The notes: generated by a model not told the origin, from the sequence alone. A stretch of 64,000 nt of DNA from Sphingopyxis witflariensis (GCF_002205635.1 NZ_NISJ01000005.1:62001-126000), one strand, 5' to 3'; shown: positions 26,393 through 36,430, counted from the stretch's first letter. Made by a program: numbers and translations.

Positions 26393-28387
26393 ATGTCCTT
26401 TGCTTCGCCGGATTTTTCGTCGCCGACCCAGGTGGGCGCGTCGCCCCTTCCTTCGCCCGACCCCAGCCTGCCACAGCAGGATACGCCCGCGCAGCAAGCG
26501 GCGCGCGCGGCCCAGCTAACGGCGGCACAGGCGGTCTATGTCTGGACGACCGACGTCCCGACGCTCCCCGGCGTCCCGCTTGCGACCCGAGTACCGAAAA
26601 ACGACACGCCAACGATCGCCTGGTTCGCGATCCTGATCAACGTCGGGCTCGGCATTGTGCGCAACGCTCTGACCGTAAAGCTTGGCGGCATCGACAAAGG
26701 CGAACTCGCCAGCCTGCGCGCACCATATGAAGCCGCGCTCGCCGAATGCGACGCGATCGAGGCGTCAACCAGCCATATCGCGGTCGAGCACAGCGCCCAT
26801 AGCGGCGGCAACATCTTCGAACGCGCTGTAGGCGACGTCGAAAATGTGATCGCGGCCGCCGAACGCGACAAGCACGTCACCCAACTCAAGGGATATCGCG
26901 AACGGATCGAGGATCTGATGAAGGTCAGCGAGGCCGAAGCCTTCCAACTGGGCAGTAAAACCCCGCGCAGCATCGAGGCCTATCGCGCGCTGTTCGCGAC
27001 GCTGCCGGTTCCGGGCATCAGCTATAGATTCCAGGACGACAGCAGCTTCGCCCGGCTGCGCGTGCAGGGGCCGAACTGCATGCTGATCACCGGGGTGGCG
27101 GGCGCGCTGCCCGCCAACTTCCCGCTGAGCGAGGCCAAATATCAGGCGGTGGTGAACGGCGACACGCTGGCGTCCGCGCTCGCCGATGGCCGCCTCTTCA
27201 TGCTCGATTACCGGCCGCTCGAGATTCTCGATGCCGGGACCTATCATGGCATGGCGAAATATGCCTGGCAGCCGATGGCGCTGTTCGCAGTGCCGCCGGG
27301 GGGGGCGTCGCTGGTCCCGGTTGCGATCCAGTGCGGCCAAGACCCGGCCGACTATCCGATGTTCACGCCTTCACCCGCCACCGACAAGCTGTGGGGCTGG
27401 GAAATGGCAAAGCTGGTCGTGCAGGTCGCCGACGGCAATTATCACGAGCTGTTCGCGCATCTTGCACGCACCCATCTGGTGACCGAGGCCTTCGCGGTCG
27501 CGACGCACCGTCACCTCGCCGAAATCCACCCGATCTGGGCACTGCTCGTCCCGCATTTTGAGGGCACGCTGTTCATCAACGAGGCGGCCGCGACCTCCTT
27601 GATCGCCGCCGATGGCCCGATCGACCATATTTTCGCGGGCACGATCGCGTCGAGCCAGATGGCTGCGGTCGATGCGCGACTGGCCTTCGATTTCCACGGC
27701 AAGATGCTCCCCGCCGACCTCGCCGCGCGCGGCGTAGGCACCGATTCGGCGCTCGGCGACTATCCGTACCGCGACGACGCGCTGCTCGTGTGGAACACGA
27801 TCCACGAATGGGCGCGGCAATATGTCGATCTCTATTATGCGAGTGATACCGAAGTCGCCGGGGACACCGAGCTTGCGGCGTGGACGGAATGCCTCGCGGG
27901 CGAAGCGAAGATCAGGGATTTGGGCCCGGTCGCAACGCGCAAGCAGCTGATCGACGTCTGCACAATGGTGATGTTCACCGCGAGCGCGCAGCATGCGGCG
28001 GTCAATTTCCCGCAAAAGGACATCATGGCCTTTGCCTCCGCCGTCACTGGCGCGGGCTGGCAGGCGGCGCCGACCGGACAGCGCGGGCATGACAAGGCGG
28101 GGTGGCTGGCGATGATGCCGCCGATGGCGCTCGCACTCGAACAGCTCAACGTTCTCGAACTGCTGGGGTCGGTGCATTATCGTCCGCTCGGCGATTATCG
28201 CAGCAACGCCTTTCCCTATCCCAAATGGTTCCAGGATCCGCGCGTAACCGCAGAGGAAGGACCGCTCGCCTGGTTTCAGGCGGCGTTGGTCAATGTCGAG
28301 ACGAAGATTGCCAGCCGCAATGCGAACCGGGTGCAGCCCTATCCGTATCTGCAGCCGAGTTTGATCCCGACAAGCATCAATATCTGA
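26393..28387 (+). CDS. Lipoxygenase family protein (bacterial)
   Basis: A 664-residue non-haem iron dioxygenase that would oxygenate polyunsaturated fatty acids. The lipoxygenase iron ligands can all be seen: His356 and His361 in FAHLARTHLVTEAF, His534 and Asn538 in ASAQHAAVNFP, and the C-terminal Ile664 in IPTSINI. The flanking stretch ATHRHLAEIHPIWALLVPHF is also diagnostic. No N-terminal PLAT/C2 domain and no clear signal peptide is visible; the first 50 residues are Pro/Ala/Gln-rich. The ATG at 26393 was chosen over a TTG six bases upstream. Lipoxygenases are uncommon in bacteria. Regiospecificity cannot be read here. Confidence 0.95.
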   Translation: MSFASPDFSSPTQVGASPLPSPDPSLPQQDTPAQQAARAAQLTAAQAVYVWTTDVPTLPGVPLATRVPKNDTPTIAWFAILINVGLGIVRNALTVKLGGIDKGELASLRAPYEAALAECDAIEASTSHIAVEHSAHSGGNIFERAVGDVENVIAAAERDKHVTQLKGYRERIEDLMKVSEAEAFQLGSKTPRSIEAYRALFATLPVPGISYRFQDDSSFARLRVQGPNCMLITGVAGALPANFPLSEAKYQAVVNGDTLASALADGRLFMLDYRPLEILDAGTYHGMAKYAWQPMALFAVPPGGASLVPVAIQCGQDPADYPMFTPSPATDKLWGWEMAKLVVQVADGNYHELFAHLARTHLVTEAFAVATHRHLAEIHPIWALLVPHFEGTLFINEAAATSLIAADGPIDHIFAGTIASSQMAAVDARLAFDFHGKMLPADLAARGVGTDSALGDYPYRDDALLVWNTIHEWARQYVDLYYASDTEVAGDTELAAWTECLAGEAKIRDLGPVATRKQLIDVCTMVMFTASAQHAAVNFPQKDIMAFASAVTGAGWQAAPTGQRGHDKAGWLAMMPPMALALEQLNVLELLGSVHYRPLGDYRSNAFPYPKWFQDPRVTAEEGPLAWFQAALVNVETKIASRNANRVQPYPYLQPSLIPTSINI

Positions 28388-28403
28388 GGCGCCGAAAATG
28401 AGA

Positions 28404-28466
28404 ACCCCGGCGAAAGCCGGGGTCCATTGTTCGCGCAAAGCGGAGCCCCGGCTTTCACCGGGATAA
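28404..28466. repeat. GC-rich palindromic repeat between convergent genes
   Basis: A perfect stem-loop ACCCCGGC-GAAA-GCCGGGGT (28404-28423) followed by a second copy of the arm, GCCCCGGCTTTCACCGGG. It lies between the convergent lipoxygenase and purC genes and may end transcription from both sides. Related units occur at 29290-29330 and 49461-49531. Confidence 0.65.
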
Positions 28467-28474
28467 AACCAGCC

Positions 28475-29254
28475 TCAGCTGCCCTTTTTCTTCCGATGGC
28501 TGTCGAGGTCGAGCACGGCATTCTCGCTACCCTCAGGCAGCAGGCCGAGCCGGCGCGCGACTTCCTGATAGGCTTCGACTTCGCCGCCGAGGTCGCGGCG
28601 GAAGCGATCCTTGTCGAGCTTTTCGTTCGTCGTCATGTCCCACAGGCGGCAGCCATCGGGGCTGATTTCGTCGGCGAGAATGATGCGGCTGAATTCGCCG
28701 TCATACAGACGCCCGAACTCGAGCTTGAAGTCGACAAGACGGATGCCGACCGCGGCGAACATGCCCGACATGAAGTCGTTGATGCGGATCGCCATGTCCT
28801 GAATGTCGTGCAGCTCTTCCTGGCTGCACCAGTTGAAGCAGGCGATATGCTCTTCGGCGACCAGCGGATCGCCGAGCGCGTCATCCTTGTAGCAATATTC
28901 GATCAGGGTGCGGGGAAGCTGTGTGCCTTCCTCGATCCCCAGACGCTTCGACAGCGTGCCCGCGGCGACGTTGCGCACGATCACTTCGATCGGCACGATT
29001 TCGACCTGGCGAATCAGCTGTTCGCGCATGTTGAGGCGGCGGATGAAATGATGCGGCACGCCGATATTGCCGAGCAAGGTGAACACATGCTCCGAAATCC
29101 GGTTGTTGAGCACGCCTTTGCCGCTAATCGTGCCCTTTTTCTGGGCGTTGAACGCGGTCGCATCATCCTTGAAATACTGGATGAGCGTCCCCGGTTCGGG
29201 ACCCTCGTAAAGGATCTTGGCTTTGCCTTCGTAGATCTGGCGGCGACGGGCCAT
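28475..29254 (-). CDS. purC: Phosphoribosylaminoimidazole-succinocarboxamide synthase
   Basis: PurC joins CAIR and aspartate using ATP to make SAICAR in purine synthesis. The 259-residue protein opens [18 protein letters not shown] and carries the SAICAR synthetase signatures [25 protein letters not shown] and [34 protein letters not shown]. Length is normal. The start at 29254 matches the family N-terminus; an upstream in-frame extension to 29377 was rejected. Confidence 0.98.
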   Translation of the reverse strand: MARRRQIYEGKAKILYEGPEPGTLIQYFKDDATAFNAQKKGTISGKGVLNNRISEHVFTLLGNIGVPHHFIRRLNMREQLIRQVEIVPIEVIVRNVAAGTLSKRLGIEEGTQLPRTLIEYCYKDDALGDPLVAEEHIACFNWCSQEELHDIQDMAIRINDFMSGMFAAVGIRLVDFKLEFGRLYDGEFSRIILADEISPDGCRLWDMTTNEKLDKDRFRRDLGGEVEAYQEVARRLGLLPEGSENAVLDLDSHRKKKGS

Positions 29255-29380
29255 GGCGTTCAAACTTTCTGTCGGAACCAAAATGAATGACCCCGGCGAA
29301 AGCGACTCAGGAAGAGGCGCAGCGCCGGGGCGATGCGCGGGCCTATAGCGCCAAAGGTTGCGCGCGTCACCCGTCACGTC

Positions 29381-29397
29381 TTTACGTTTACGTCAAC
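29381..29397. promoter_or_regulatory. Second LiuR/PsrA-like operator
   Basis: TTTACGTTTACGTCAAC matches the palindrome at 13852-13868 in 16 of 17 positions. It lies 60 bases upstream of an enoyl-CoA hydratase start and 127 bases upstream of the divergent purC. Two acyl-CoA genes in the window therefore carry the same site. Confidence 0.6.
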
Positions 29398-29457
29398 TAG
29401 AGCTTGCACTTGCGAACGCCGCTTGCGACGGTGCCCGGGAACCCAAGGAGCAAAGAC

Positions 29458-30381
29458 ATGAGCTACGATCAGATTCGCCTCGACAAGCACGAAGGCATCG
29501 CCCTCCTGACGCTTCACCGGCCCGACCGGATGAACGCCTTCACCACCGAAATGATGCTGGAAATCGTGGCTGCGCTCGACGAATGCGACGCCGACGATGG
29601 CGTGCGCGCGGTGGTCTTCACCGGATCGGGCGACCGCGCCTATTGCGCAGGGGCGGACCTCGGCCAGGGCGCCGCAACCTTCGATTATGACAAGCGCAGC
29701 GACAAGGCGACGACCTTGCCCGACGGCACATCGGCGAGCCCGATCGGCGAAGATGGCACGATCGACTGGTCGCACCCGCTGATCCGCGATTCGGGCGGGC
29801 GCGTGTCGATGCGAATCTTCGATTGCAAAAAGCCGGTGCTCGGCGCGATCAACGGCGCCGCAGTCGGTATCGGCGCCACGATGACGCTGTCGATGGACGC
29901 GCGCCTTGCCAGCGAGACCGCACGCTATGGCTTTGTTTTCGCGCGCCGCGGCATCGTGCCCGAAGCGGCATCAAGCTGGTTCCTGCCGCGCCTCGTCGGC
30001 ATCCAGAATGCCGTCGACTGGTGCTTTTCAGGCCGCCTGATCGACGCCGCCGAAGCGCGTGAAAAGGGCCTCGTCCAGTCGGTGCACAAGCCCGGCGAAC
30101 TCGTCGATGCCGCGATCGCGAAGGCGCGCGAGCTGACTGCCGACAGCGCCCCGGTGTCGGTCGCGCTCACCCGTCATATGCTGTGGCGGATGCTCGGCGC
30201 GCCGCATCCGATGAGCGCCCACCGCTGGGACAGCCGCGTGATCTTCGCGCGCGGACGCAGCCCCGACGCCGCCGAAGGCGTCACGAGCTTTCTCGAGAAG
30301 CGCCCGCCCGATTTCACCGCGAGCGTCGCGAACGATTATCCGTGGTTCGCCGAGTTCGAAGACACTCCGCCTTATAGCTGA
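29458..30381 (+). CDS. Enoyl-CoA hydratase/isomerase family protein
   Basis: A 307-residue crotonase-fold enzyme. Oxyanion-hole segments are GDRAYCAGADLGQG and AINGAAVGIGATMTLSMDARLAS. It is longer than typical hydratases because of an insertion at about residues 74-110 (YDKRSDKATTLPDGT and onward), a feature of a crotonase subgroup common in actinobacteria and sphingomonads. The start has an AAGGAG site seven bases upstream. The promoter region carries a LiuR/PsrA-like palindrome, pointing to control with fatty or branched-chain acid catabolism. The precise substrate is unknown. Confidence 0.93.
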   Translation: MSYDQIRLDKHEGIALLTLHRPDRMNAFTTEMMLEIVAALDECDADDGVRAVVFTGSGDRAYCAGADLGQGAATFDYDKRSDKATTLPDGTSASPIGEDGTIDWSHPLIRDSGGRVSMRIFDCKKPVLGAINGAAVGIGATMTLSMDARLASETARYGFVFARRGIVPEAASSWFLPRLVGIQNAVDWCFSGRLIDAAEAREKGLVQSVHKPGELVDAAIAKARELTADSAPVSVALTRHMLWRMLGAPHPMSAHRWDSRVIFARGRSPDAAEGVTSFLEKRPPDFTASVANDYPWFAEFEDTPPYS

Positions 30382-30387
30382 CCTTCT

Positions 30388-30529
30388 CAATCCTCCCTGT
30401 GGCGAAGCCATGGGGAGGTGGCAGCCCAAAGGACTGACGGAGGGGCTTTGGCGCAAACATTTCGGCCCCTCCACCACCGCCTAAGGCGGCGCCCCCCCCC
30501 TCCCCATCGCTGCGCGACGGGGAGGATTG
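30388..30529. repeat. 142-bp palindromic intergenic repeat
   Basis: The left arm, beginning CAATCCTCCCTGTGGCGAAG (30388-30418), and the right arm, ending GACGGGGAGGATTG (30499-30529), are imperfect inverted copies of 31 bases. The interior has GGAGGGGC and GGCCCCTCC. A run of nine C lies at the start of the right arm. It fills the gap between the convergent hydratase and PhoD-type genes. Confidence 0.75.
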
Positions 30530-30539
30530 TAGCCGTTAG

Positions 30540-32171
30540 TTACGCCGCGTCGTACATCCGCCGCCCGCGCGCCGCCGTCAGGCTGTGCGAGCTTTTCAGC
30601 GCCGGGCAATGGCGGCGGATCGTTTCGACATGATGCCAGTTGGCGGTGACCCGGTCGCGGGTCAGCGCCACGGTCACATAGCCGCGATCCTGGGTATTCG
30701 CCCATTTAAGCTGGGGCGAGGAGGCGCGCAGTGCCGCGACGCGCACCGCGTCCGACACCCCGGTCGTATAGGCCTCGAAGCCCGGCGAAGTAACACTGTG
30801 GCCGCCGACCTCAATCCCGGCCGGTCGGCCATCGTGCGCCAGATCGAACGCCCAGGCATTGTGGCTGTCGCCAGCGAGCATGACGAGATTGGCGTCGGCT
30901 GCCTGCGCGGCGCCGAGCAGGCGCGACCGTGCCGCAGGATAGCCGTCCCAACTGTCCATGTTGAGCGGCAGCCCTGCCTTGGCGGCAAGCTGTGAGACCT
31001 CGACGCGGCGCTTCACAAAATCGGGTTGATCGGTGCCGAACCATCCCGCCGATTCGGGCGGGGTGAACAGGCTGCCCGCCAATATCTGCTGCGCGCAGAC
31101 CTGCCAGCGCGTGCCCGACTTCGCCGATGCAGCCAGTCCGCCGAACAGCCATGCCTCCTGATCGGCGCCGAGCAATTGACGCGCGGGATCGCGATAGCCG
31201 GTGTCGGCGAATTGCCGCAGCTTCGCCGCCGCATCGCCGCCACCCGCGAGGATGTCACCAAGCTCGAACGGCTTGTCACGCGCGGTGATACGCGTTTCGG
31301 GGAGGAAGATCGTCGCGAGATCGCCGACCTGATAATCGCGCCAGCGCGCCTCCGCGACGGGCATCCATTCGCGGTACGCGCGCTCCGCCGCGGCAGCGCG
31401 GTCAGACCAGCTGCCCTCGCCTTCATTGTGGTTTTCTGCCCCGCCCTTCCATGTATCGTTGGCGAATTCATGATCGTCCCACTGGGCGATCATCGGGAAC
31501 AGCTGGTGCAGGCGCTGGAGGTCGGGGTCGCTGCGATAGGCCGCGTAGCGCAGGCGATACTCGGCGAGCGCGACGAGTTCCTGTGTCGGCTGGACATCGC
31601 GGCCGGGCACCGTCTCTTTAAACGACGGATAATCGCCGACCTTATACTCATAGAGATAATCGCCGGCATGGACGACAAGATCAATATCGTTGCGCGCGGC
31701 GGCATGGCCATAGGCGTTGAACCAGCCGAACGGCAGATTCGCGCAAGAAAAGAGCGCGAGGGTGAAGCCCCTCGTCGCCCCGGCGGGAAGCGTGCGGGTG
31801 CGCCCGATGATCGACTTCACTCCGTCGGGCGCAATGAAGCGGTAAAAATACCAGCGTCCCGGCTCGAGTCCGTCGATGCTGATCTTTGCGATATGATCAT
31901 GCGCACCACTCGCTGTGACGGTACCGCCGCCAACGATATGCACGAAGTCGGTGCTTTCAGAGATTTCAGCGGTCAACGTGGCGTCGCTGGCCGCCGCATA
32001 GCGCGTCCAGAGCAGGACGGAATTCGGCCCCGGCTCACCACTCGCGACGCCATGGGTAAAACCCCGCGCCATCATCGCGGCGGCGGTGCCGGGCAAGGCC
32101 AGCGCGGCGAGGCCGACCGTGCCGATACCGATCAGCTGGCGCCGGCCCATCTCCCCCCAAAGCGGATGCAT
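30540..32171 (-). CDS. phoD: Alkaline phosphatase D-type phosphodiesterase/phosphatase
   Basis: A 543-residue PhoD-like metallophosphatase, likely exported folded through Tat. The N-terminus MGRRQLIGIGTVGLAALALP has a twin-arginine (residues 10-11) and a hydrophobic stretch. The catalytic domain shows VVHAGDYLYEYK, AQWDDHEFANDTWKGG and MLAGDSHNAWAFDL, the metal-ligand motifs of the family. The start at 32171 has a strong GGAGGAGGA site. It would release phosphate from phosphodi- or monoesters outside the cytoplasm. No Pho box was seen upstream. Confidence 0.93.
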   Translation of the reverse strand: MHPLWGEMGRRQLIGIGTVGLAALALPGTAAAMMARGFTHGVASGEPGPNSVLLWTRYAAASDATLTAEISESTDFVHIVGGGTVTASGAHDHIAKISIDGLEPGRWYFYRFIAPDGVKSIIGRTRTLPAGATRGFTLALFSCANLPFGWFNAYGHAAARNDIDLVVHAGDYLYEYKVGDYPSFKETVPGRDVQPTQELVALAEYRLRYAAYRSDPDLQRLHQLFPMIAQWDDHEFANDTWKGGAENHNEGEGSWSDRAAAAERAYREWMPVAEARWRDYQVGDLATIFLPETRITARDKPFELGDILAGGGDAAAKLRQFADTGYRDPARQLLGADQEAWLFGGLAASAKSGTRWQVCAQQILAGSLFTPPESAGWFGTDQPDFVKRRVEVSQLAAKAGLPLNMDSWDGYPAARSRLLGAAQAADANLVMLAGDSHNAWAFDLAHDGRPAGIEVGGHSVTSPGFEAYTTGVSDAVRVAALRASSPQLKWANTQDRGYVTVALTRDRVTANWHHVETIRRHCPALKSSHSLTAARGRRMYDAA

Positions 32172-32227
32172 CGCCGTCCTCCTCCAGAATTCTCCGGTTT
32201 TATGCCGGCTCTTTGTTACAGATCGCG

Positions 32228-33352
32228 CTACCCCATGATGCCGAGCGCGAGCAGCAGCAGCATGAAGGTGACGACCGCATAGATGCTGAAGAACACAAGC
32301 AGGGACGCGCGTACGAACGCCGCGAAACCCGACGAACGATAAGCGCCGCGTAGCTGGCGATACATGTGGAAGGGCACATAGATGAGTGCAACGGCGGTCG
32401 CGATGTCGCCGAAAATTGTCAGATTGAGCAGCCGAACCACGACAAAGAGGAGCAGCATGAAGCTGATCGAATAAGTGACGAAAACAAAATGATCATAAGT
32501 GTGAAAACGTCGGCTGAACGGAAAGAGCAGCCACATGAAGGGCAGTGACAGCGGGATCAACGCCCAGGCGAATTTATAGGCATTGGCCTGCAATTTGTAA
32601 AAAAGCAGCCCGGGGTTCGCGATCGCCTTTTCGAGACCATGGTCGATGAATGCGACGCCGGTGTTGACCTTCGTCCGCGACAGGAAATCAACCCCCGTCA
32701 TCACCTGCTCGGCAGGATCGTCCAGAACCGGCGGGCCCTTGTCGAGCTCCTGCTTGCTCAAATTGCGCGCGACGCCCAAATGGTCCGCGCTCTTTTGAAG
32801 CATGTCGCGTTCTTCCTGCAATTGCTTGCGCTCGGCGAATGGCAGTTTCGGATCCGACAGGCGCGAATCGATGCGATCGACCTCTTCCTGAAAACCGGCC
32901 TTGATCGCATTCGCCTGTGTCTGTTCGGCCGCCGCCTTCTGCACGTCGAGGCCCCCGACCGAGCCCACGCCGACCATCGCGAGCACCGCATAGGTCAGGA
33001 ACACCGCAAACAGAAACAGCGCGAGCGGCGAAATGAAGCGCGCGCGTTCGCCGTGGATATAGCGGCGGGTAAGGTCGCCCGGGCGCCAGGCGAGCAAGGG
33101 CAGCGTATTCCAGATCTTGCCTTCGAAATGAAAGATCGCGTGGACCAGATCATGCCCGATCGCACCAAAGCTGCGATGGATATCGGACTTTTGCCCGCAG
33201 CGATGGCAGTGCGATCCGACAAGGCTGGTCCCGCAATTGAGGCAGCGCACACCGTGATGTCCGCCGCGCGTCGCGCCATGCTCAGGCTCGACCGCCGAGC
33301 CTGCCAGCCCTGCCGTGATCGCCGCCCCAATGCCTTCGATATCCCCACTCAT
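32228..33352 (-). CDS. DUF3667 membrane protein with zinc-ribbon
   Basis: A 374-residue membrane protein of unknown function. Near the N-terminus is a two-CxxC zinc ribbon ([18 protein letters not shown]) followed by the DUF3667 stretch [42 protein letters not shown], which is diagnostic of the family when read in two halves. Five hydrophobic helices follow, with a charged coiled segment at about 145-200. It diverges from proA across 78 bases. DUF3667 proteins have no assigned role; the ribbon may bind zinc. Confidence 0.88.
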   Translation of the reverse strand: MSGDIEGIGAAITAGLAGSAVEPEHGATRGGHHGVRCLNCGTSLVGSHCHRCGQKSDIHRSFGAIGHDLVHAIFHFEGKIWNTLPLLAWRPGDLTRRYIHGERARFISPLALFLFAVFLTYAVLAMVGVGSVGGLDVQKAAAEQTQANAIKAGFQEEVDRIDSRLSDPKLPFAERKQLQEERDMLQKSADHLGVARNLSKQELDKGPPVLDDPAEQVMTGVDFLSRTKVNTGVAFIDHGLEKAIANPGLLFYKLQANAYKFAWALIPLSLPFMWLLFPFSRRFHTYDHFVFVTYSISFMLLLFVVVRLLNLTIFGDIATAVALIYVPFHMYRQLRGAYRSSGFAAFVRASLLVFFSIYAVVTFMLLLLALGIMG

Positions 33353-33430
33353 ACCCCCTGCCTAATAGCGCGAGGGTCGCCGCGCAACGGGACTTTCGCA
33401 GCGCGCGCAAAGCATGATAGGGCAGGCGCC

Positions 33431-34717
33431 ATGAACGTCGAAACCCTGACCCCGCCGCCGTCGCTGGCCGATGCCGATACCCTCATCGCCGACATGGGCG
33501 CGCGCGCGCGCGCTGCGGCGAAACGACTCGCTGTTGCGACCACCGCCGAAAAAGCCGCCGCACTCCACGCCGCGGCACACCAATTGCGCGCGCAGGCGAC
33601 CGCGATCCTTGATGCCAATGCGCGCGACATGGCCGCCGGGAAAAGCACCGGACTGACCGGCGCGATGCTCGACCGGCTACGGCTCGACGACGCTCGGCTC
33701 GGCGGCATCGCCGATGCGGTCGAGGCGGTAGCGGGACTGGCCGACCCAGCCGGGGCAGAGATCGACCGTTCCACGCGACCGAACGGGATGGAACTGGTTC
33801 GCGTCCGCGTGCCGCTCGGCGTCATCGGGATTATCTATGAAAGCCGCCCGAATGTCACCGCCGACGCGGCGGCTCTCGGCCTGATGTCGGGTAACGCCGT
33901 GATCCTGCGCGGCGGCAGCGAAGCGGTGTATTCGAACCGCGCCATTCACGCCGCCTTCACGGCTGGTCTCGCCGAAGCGGGCCTCCCCACCGACGCGGTG
34001 CAGCTGGTGCCGACGCAGGACCGCGCTGCGGTCGGCGCGCTGCTCCGTGCGCAGGGCCTGGTCGACATCATCATCCCGCGCGGCGGCAAGGGCCTTGTCG
34101 CGCGCGTGCAGGATGAAGCACGCGTTCCCGTCCTCGCGCATCTCGACGGCATCAACCATCTTTATATCGACGCCGCCGCCGACCCCGAAAAAGCCGTGGC
34201 GATCGCCGTCAACGCCAAGATGCGCCGCACCGGCATCTGCGGCGCGACCGAGACGATCCTGATCGACCGCGCCTATCCCGCGCCCCTCGCGATCATCGAC
34301 GCGCTGATCGCGGCCCGATGCGAAGTGCGCGGCGACACGGCGATCATGGCGCTCAGCCCGCATGTCGAACCCGCGTTGTCCGGCGACTGGGATTGCGAAT
34401 ATCTCGACGCGATCGTGTCGATCGCCATGGTAGATGGCATCGCGGGTGCGCTCGCGCATATCGACCGCCATTCGAGCCGCCACACCGACGCGATCGTCAC
34501 CGACGATGCAGCGACCGCCGAACGCTTCCTGTCGGAAGTCGACAGCGCGATCGTCATGCACAATGCCTCGACCCAATTCGCCGACGGCGGCGAATTCGGC
34601 CTGGGCGCCGAAATCGGTATCGCCACCGGCCGCCTCCACGCCCGCGGCCCCGTCGCGCTCGAAGGACTCACAACCTATAAATGGCTGGTACGCGGCACGG
34701 GACAGGTCCGGCCTTGA
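33431..34717 (+). CDS. proA: Gamma-glutamyl phosphate reductase
   Basis: ProA reduces gamma-glutamyl phosphate to glutamate semialdehyde in proline synthesis. The 428-residue protein belongs to the aldehyde dehydrogenase superfamily; the catalytic cysteine lies in [17 protein letters not shown], and the family segments [20 protein letters not shown] and [12 protein letters not shown] are present. The ATG at 33431 fits the family N-terminus; the long upstream extension is antisense to the DUF3667 gene. It opens an overlapping plus-strand operon with nadD, rsfS and rlmH. Confidence 0.97.
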   Translation: MNVETLTPPPSLADADTLIADMGARARAAAKRLAVATTAEKAAALHAAAHQLRAQATAILDANARDMAAGKSTGLTGAMLDRLRLDDARLGGIADAVEAVAGLADPAGAEIDRSTRPNGMELVRVRVPLGVIGIIYESRPNVTADAAALGLMSGNAVILRGGSEAVYSNRAIHAAFTAGLAEAGLPTDAVQLVPTQDRAAVGALLRAQGLVDIIIPRGGKGLVARVQDEARVPVLAHLDGINHLYIDAAADPEKAVAIAVNAKMRRTGICGATETILIDRAYPAPLAIIDALIAARCEVRGDTAIMALSPHVEPALSGDWDCEYLDAIVSIAMVDGIAGALAHIDRHSSRHTDAIVTDDAATAERFLSEVDSAIVMHNASTQFADGGEFGLGAEIGIATGRLHARGPVALEGLTTYKWLVRGTGQVRP

Positions 34718-35367
34718 GACCACCGCGAAAACGCAGGCGATGGCTTTGTCTCGTTGCGTTTGTCCTGATGCTCGCGCCGCTCCCGTTCTTCTGGCTCGTA
34801 GCACGCGATGTTGTTCACTTGGCCTTCGCTGATAAGGAAGAGACCCAGCGGATCGTATATAATGTCCTGATTCCCGGACTCTACGCTGCACTTGATCGCA
34901 GCGACCGGCTGCCGCCGCCAAAGTCCCGAAGCAAGGGCGAGACGCCTGTCATTTCGCTTGCCTTTGCACCCGTCGATGACGCCTTGCCGCCTTGTTTCGA
35001 TCTGCTGAGCGTCGAGATTGCGCCTCGCTACACCACCGAGCCGCCCCTCGCCGTCGCAAAAGATTGGGCCGAACACAGCTTGCAACGCCCATGGGGTGTT
35101 CGGAACGCCGACGTTGCCGATTATGATGAAAACATCGCGCAGTCCTTCTCGCCATTCGCTCTTTCCGCCTATCGTGCGTGTATCGAAGCGACGCCGTTCG
35201 GTGGCAAATGCGCAAAACGATTCCGCGCGAAAGTGACCGACCGAGGGCTCACCCTCAACGAGAACCGAATGCGTCTCTATGCCGCAGCGAGAATTTTGGA
35301 CGCCGGGGGCAAGCCGACTGGTCGCTACTGCGCGTTGAGCGCCGCCCAGGCAGTTGCGACGGAATGA
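34681..35367 (+). CDS. Hypothetical membrane-anchored protein between proA and nadD
   Basis: A protein of up to 228 residues with one N-terminal membrane helix ([21 protein letters not shown]) after a basic stretch, then a soluble domain with four cysteines facing the periplasm. I do not recognise the family. The listed ATG overlaps proA by 37 bases; a TTG at 34714 that overlaps the proA stop (TTGA), after GGACAGG, is an equally good start and would remove 11 residues. The end overlaps the nadD start (ATGA). The embedded position suggests co-expression with the NAD and ribosome genes around it, but not a function. Confidence 0.75.
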   Translation: MAGTRHGTGPALRPPRKRRRWLCLVAFVLMLAPLPFFWLVARDVVHLAFADKEETQRIVYNVLIPGLYAALDRSDRLPPPKSRSKGETPVISLAFAPVDDALPPCFDLLSVEIAPRYTTEPPLAVAKDWAEHSLQRPWGVRNADVADYDENIAQSFSPFALSAYRACIEATPFGGKCAKRFRAKVTDRGLTLNENRMRLYAAARILDAGGKPTGRYCALSAAQAVATE

Positions 35368-36026
35368 TGCGAAGAATCGCAACTGGCCTTCTCGGCGGCA
35401 GTTTCAATCCCGCGCACGGCGGGCATCGCGCGATCAGCTTGAACACAATCGACGTGCTGGGGCTCGACGAATTGTGGTGGCTGGTATCGCCGGGCAATCC
35501 GTTGAAGCCCAAGGCCGGAATGGCGCCCCTGTCTGCCCGGCTCGCGTCCGCGCAGCGCATGGCGCGACGCTCGCCGATTCGCGCGACAGGAATCGAGGCC
35601 GAACTGGGCACGCGTTACACCGTCGACACACTGAAAAAGATCGTCCACCGCTATCCCAATCGACAGTTCATCTGGATCATGGGCGCCGACAATCTGGTGC
35701 AATTTCCCCAGTGGCGCGACTGGCGCGGGATCGCGCGATTGATGCCGATTGCGATTATCGCGCGTCCGGGCTATAATGATCGTGCCCATGCAAGACGTGC
35801 GATGGGATGGCTGCGACGATTTGTCCGCCCCGCAGACCTGAAAAGCCAATGGACAGACTGGAGACCGCCCGCCCTCGTGTTCCTGCGTTTTTCGCCCGAT
35901 GTGCGATCCGCAACTGCGATACGGCAGGCCGACCCCCGCTGGTTTGAACGTTATGAAGGCCGCGCACTGCGCGACCCGCTAACGCGTTTGCGCTTGCCGG
36001 GACCCACTAGGAAAGGACGCATTTGA
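35364..36026 (+). CDS. nadD: Nicotinate-nucleotide adenylyltransferase
   Basis: NadD adenylates nicotinate mononucleotide in NAD synthesis. The 220-residue protein begins [20 protein letters not shown], with the nucleotidyltransferase motif GSFNPAHGGH, and has WIMGADNLVQFPQWRDWRGI and the C-terminal SATAIRQ motif. The start overlaps the previous stop (ATGA) and the end overlaps the rsfS start, so translation is coupled. nadD next to rsfS and rlmH is the usual bacterial order. Confidence 0.96.
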   Translation: MMRRIATGLLGGSFNPAHGGHRAISLNTIDVLGLDELWWLVSPGNPLKPKAGMAPLSARLASAQRMARRSPIRATGIEAELGTRYTVDTLKKIVHRYPNRQFIWIMGADNLVQFPQWRDWRGIARLMPIAIIARPGYNDRAHARRAMGWLRRFVRPADLKSQWTDWRPPALVFLRFSPDVRSATAIRQADPRWFERYEGRALRDPLTRLRLPGPTRKGRI

Positions 36027-36421
36027 TCTCCGCCCCCCAGGATGCCGCGCCCGGCGCCGCACCCGCAAACGACAGCGTGGAAGCGCTCCACGCGCTGATC
36101 CTCCACCAGCTGGACGAGGACCAGGCCCAGGAAACCATTTCCATCCCGCTTGCTGGCAAAAGCAGCATCGCCGATCATATGGTGATCGCGAGCGGCCGGT
36201 CGACGCGCCATGTCTCGGCCATCGCCGACAAGCTGGCGCAGCGGATCAAGCAGGAAGCCGGCCGTCTGGTTCGTGTCGAAGGCTTGCCCAATGCCGATTG
36301 GGTACTGATCGATGCCGGCGATGTCATCGTTCACCTGTTCCGTCCCGAGGTCCGTAGCTTTTACAACCTCGAACGCATGTGGTCGTTCGGCGACGCACCG
36401 CCTGTCCCCGCAGCAAATTGA
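36023..36421 (+). CDS. rsfS: Ribosome silencing factor RsfS
   Basis: RsfS binds ribosomal protein uL14 and blocks subunit joining under starvation. The 132-residue protein contains the family core ADHMVIASGRSTRHVSAIAD, then VEGLPNADWVLIDAGDVIVHLF and YNLERMW. It starts with TTG at 36023, overlapping the nadD stop by four bases, with a GGAAAGGA site; no ATG is available at this end. Confidence 0.96.
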   Translation: MISAPQDAAPGAAPANDSVEALHALILHQLDEDQAQETISIPLAGKSSIADHMVIASGRSTRHVSAIADKLAQRIKQEAGRLVRVEGLPNADWVLIDAGDVIVHLFRPEVRSFYNLERMWSFGDAPPVPAAN

Positions 36422-36430
36422 CCTGAATCC

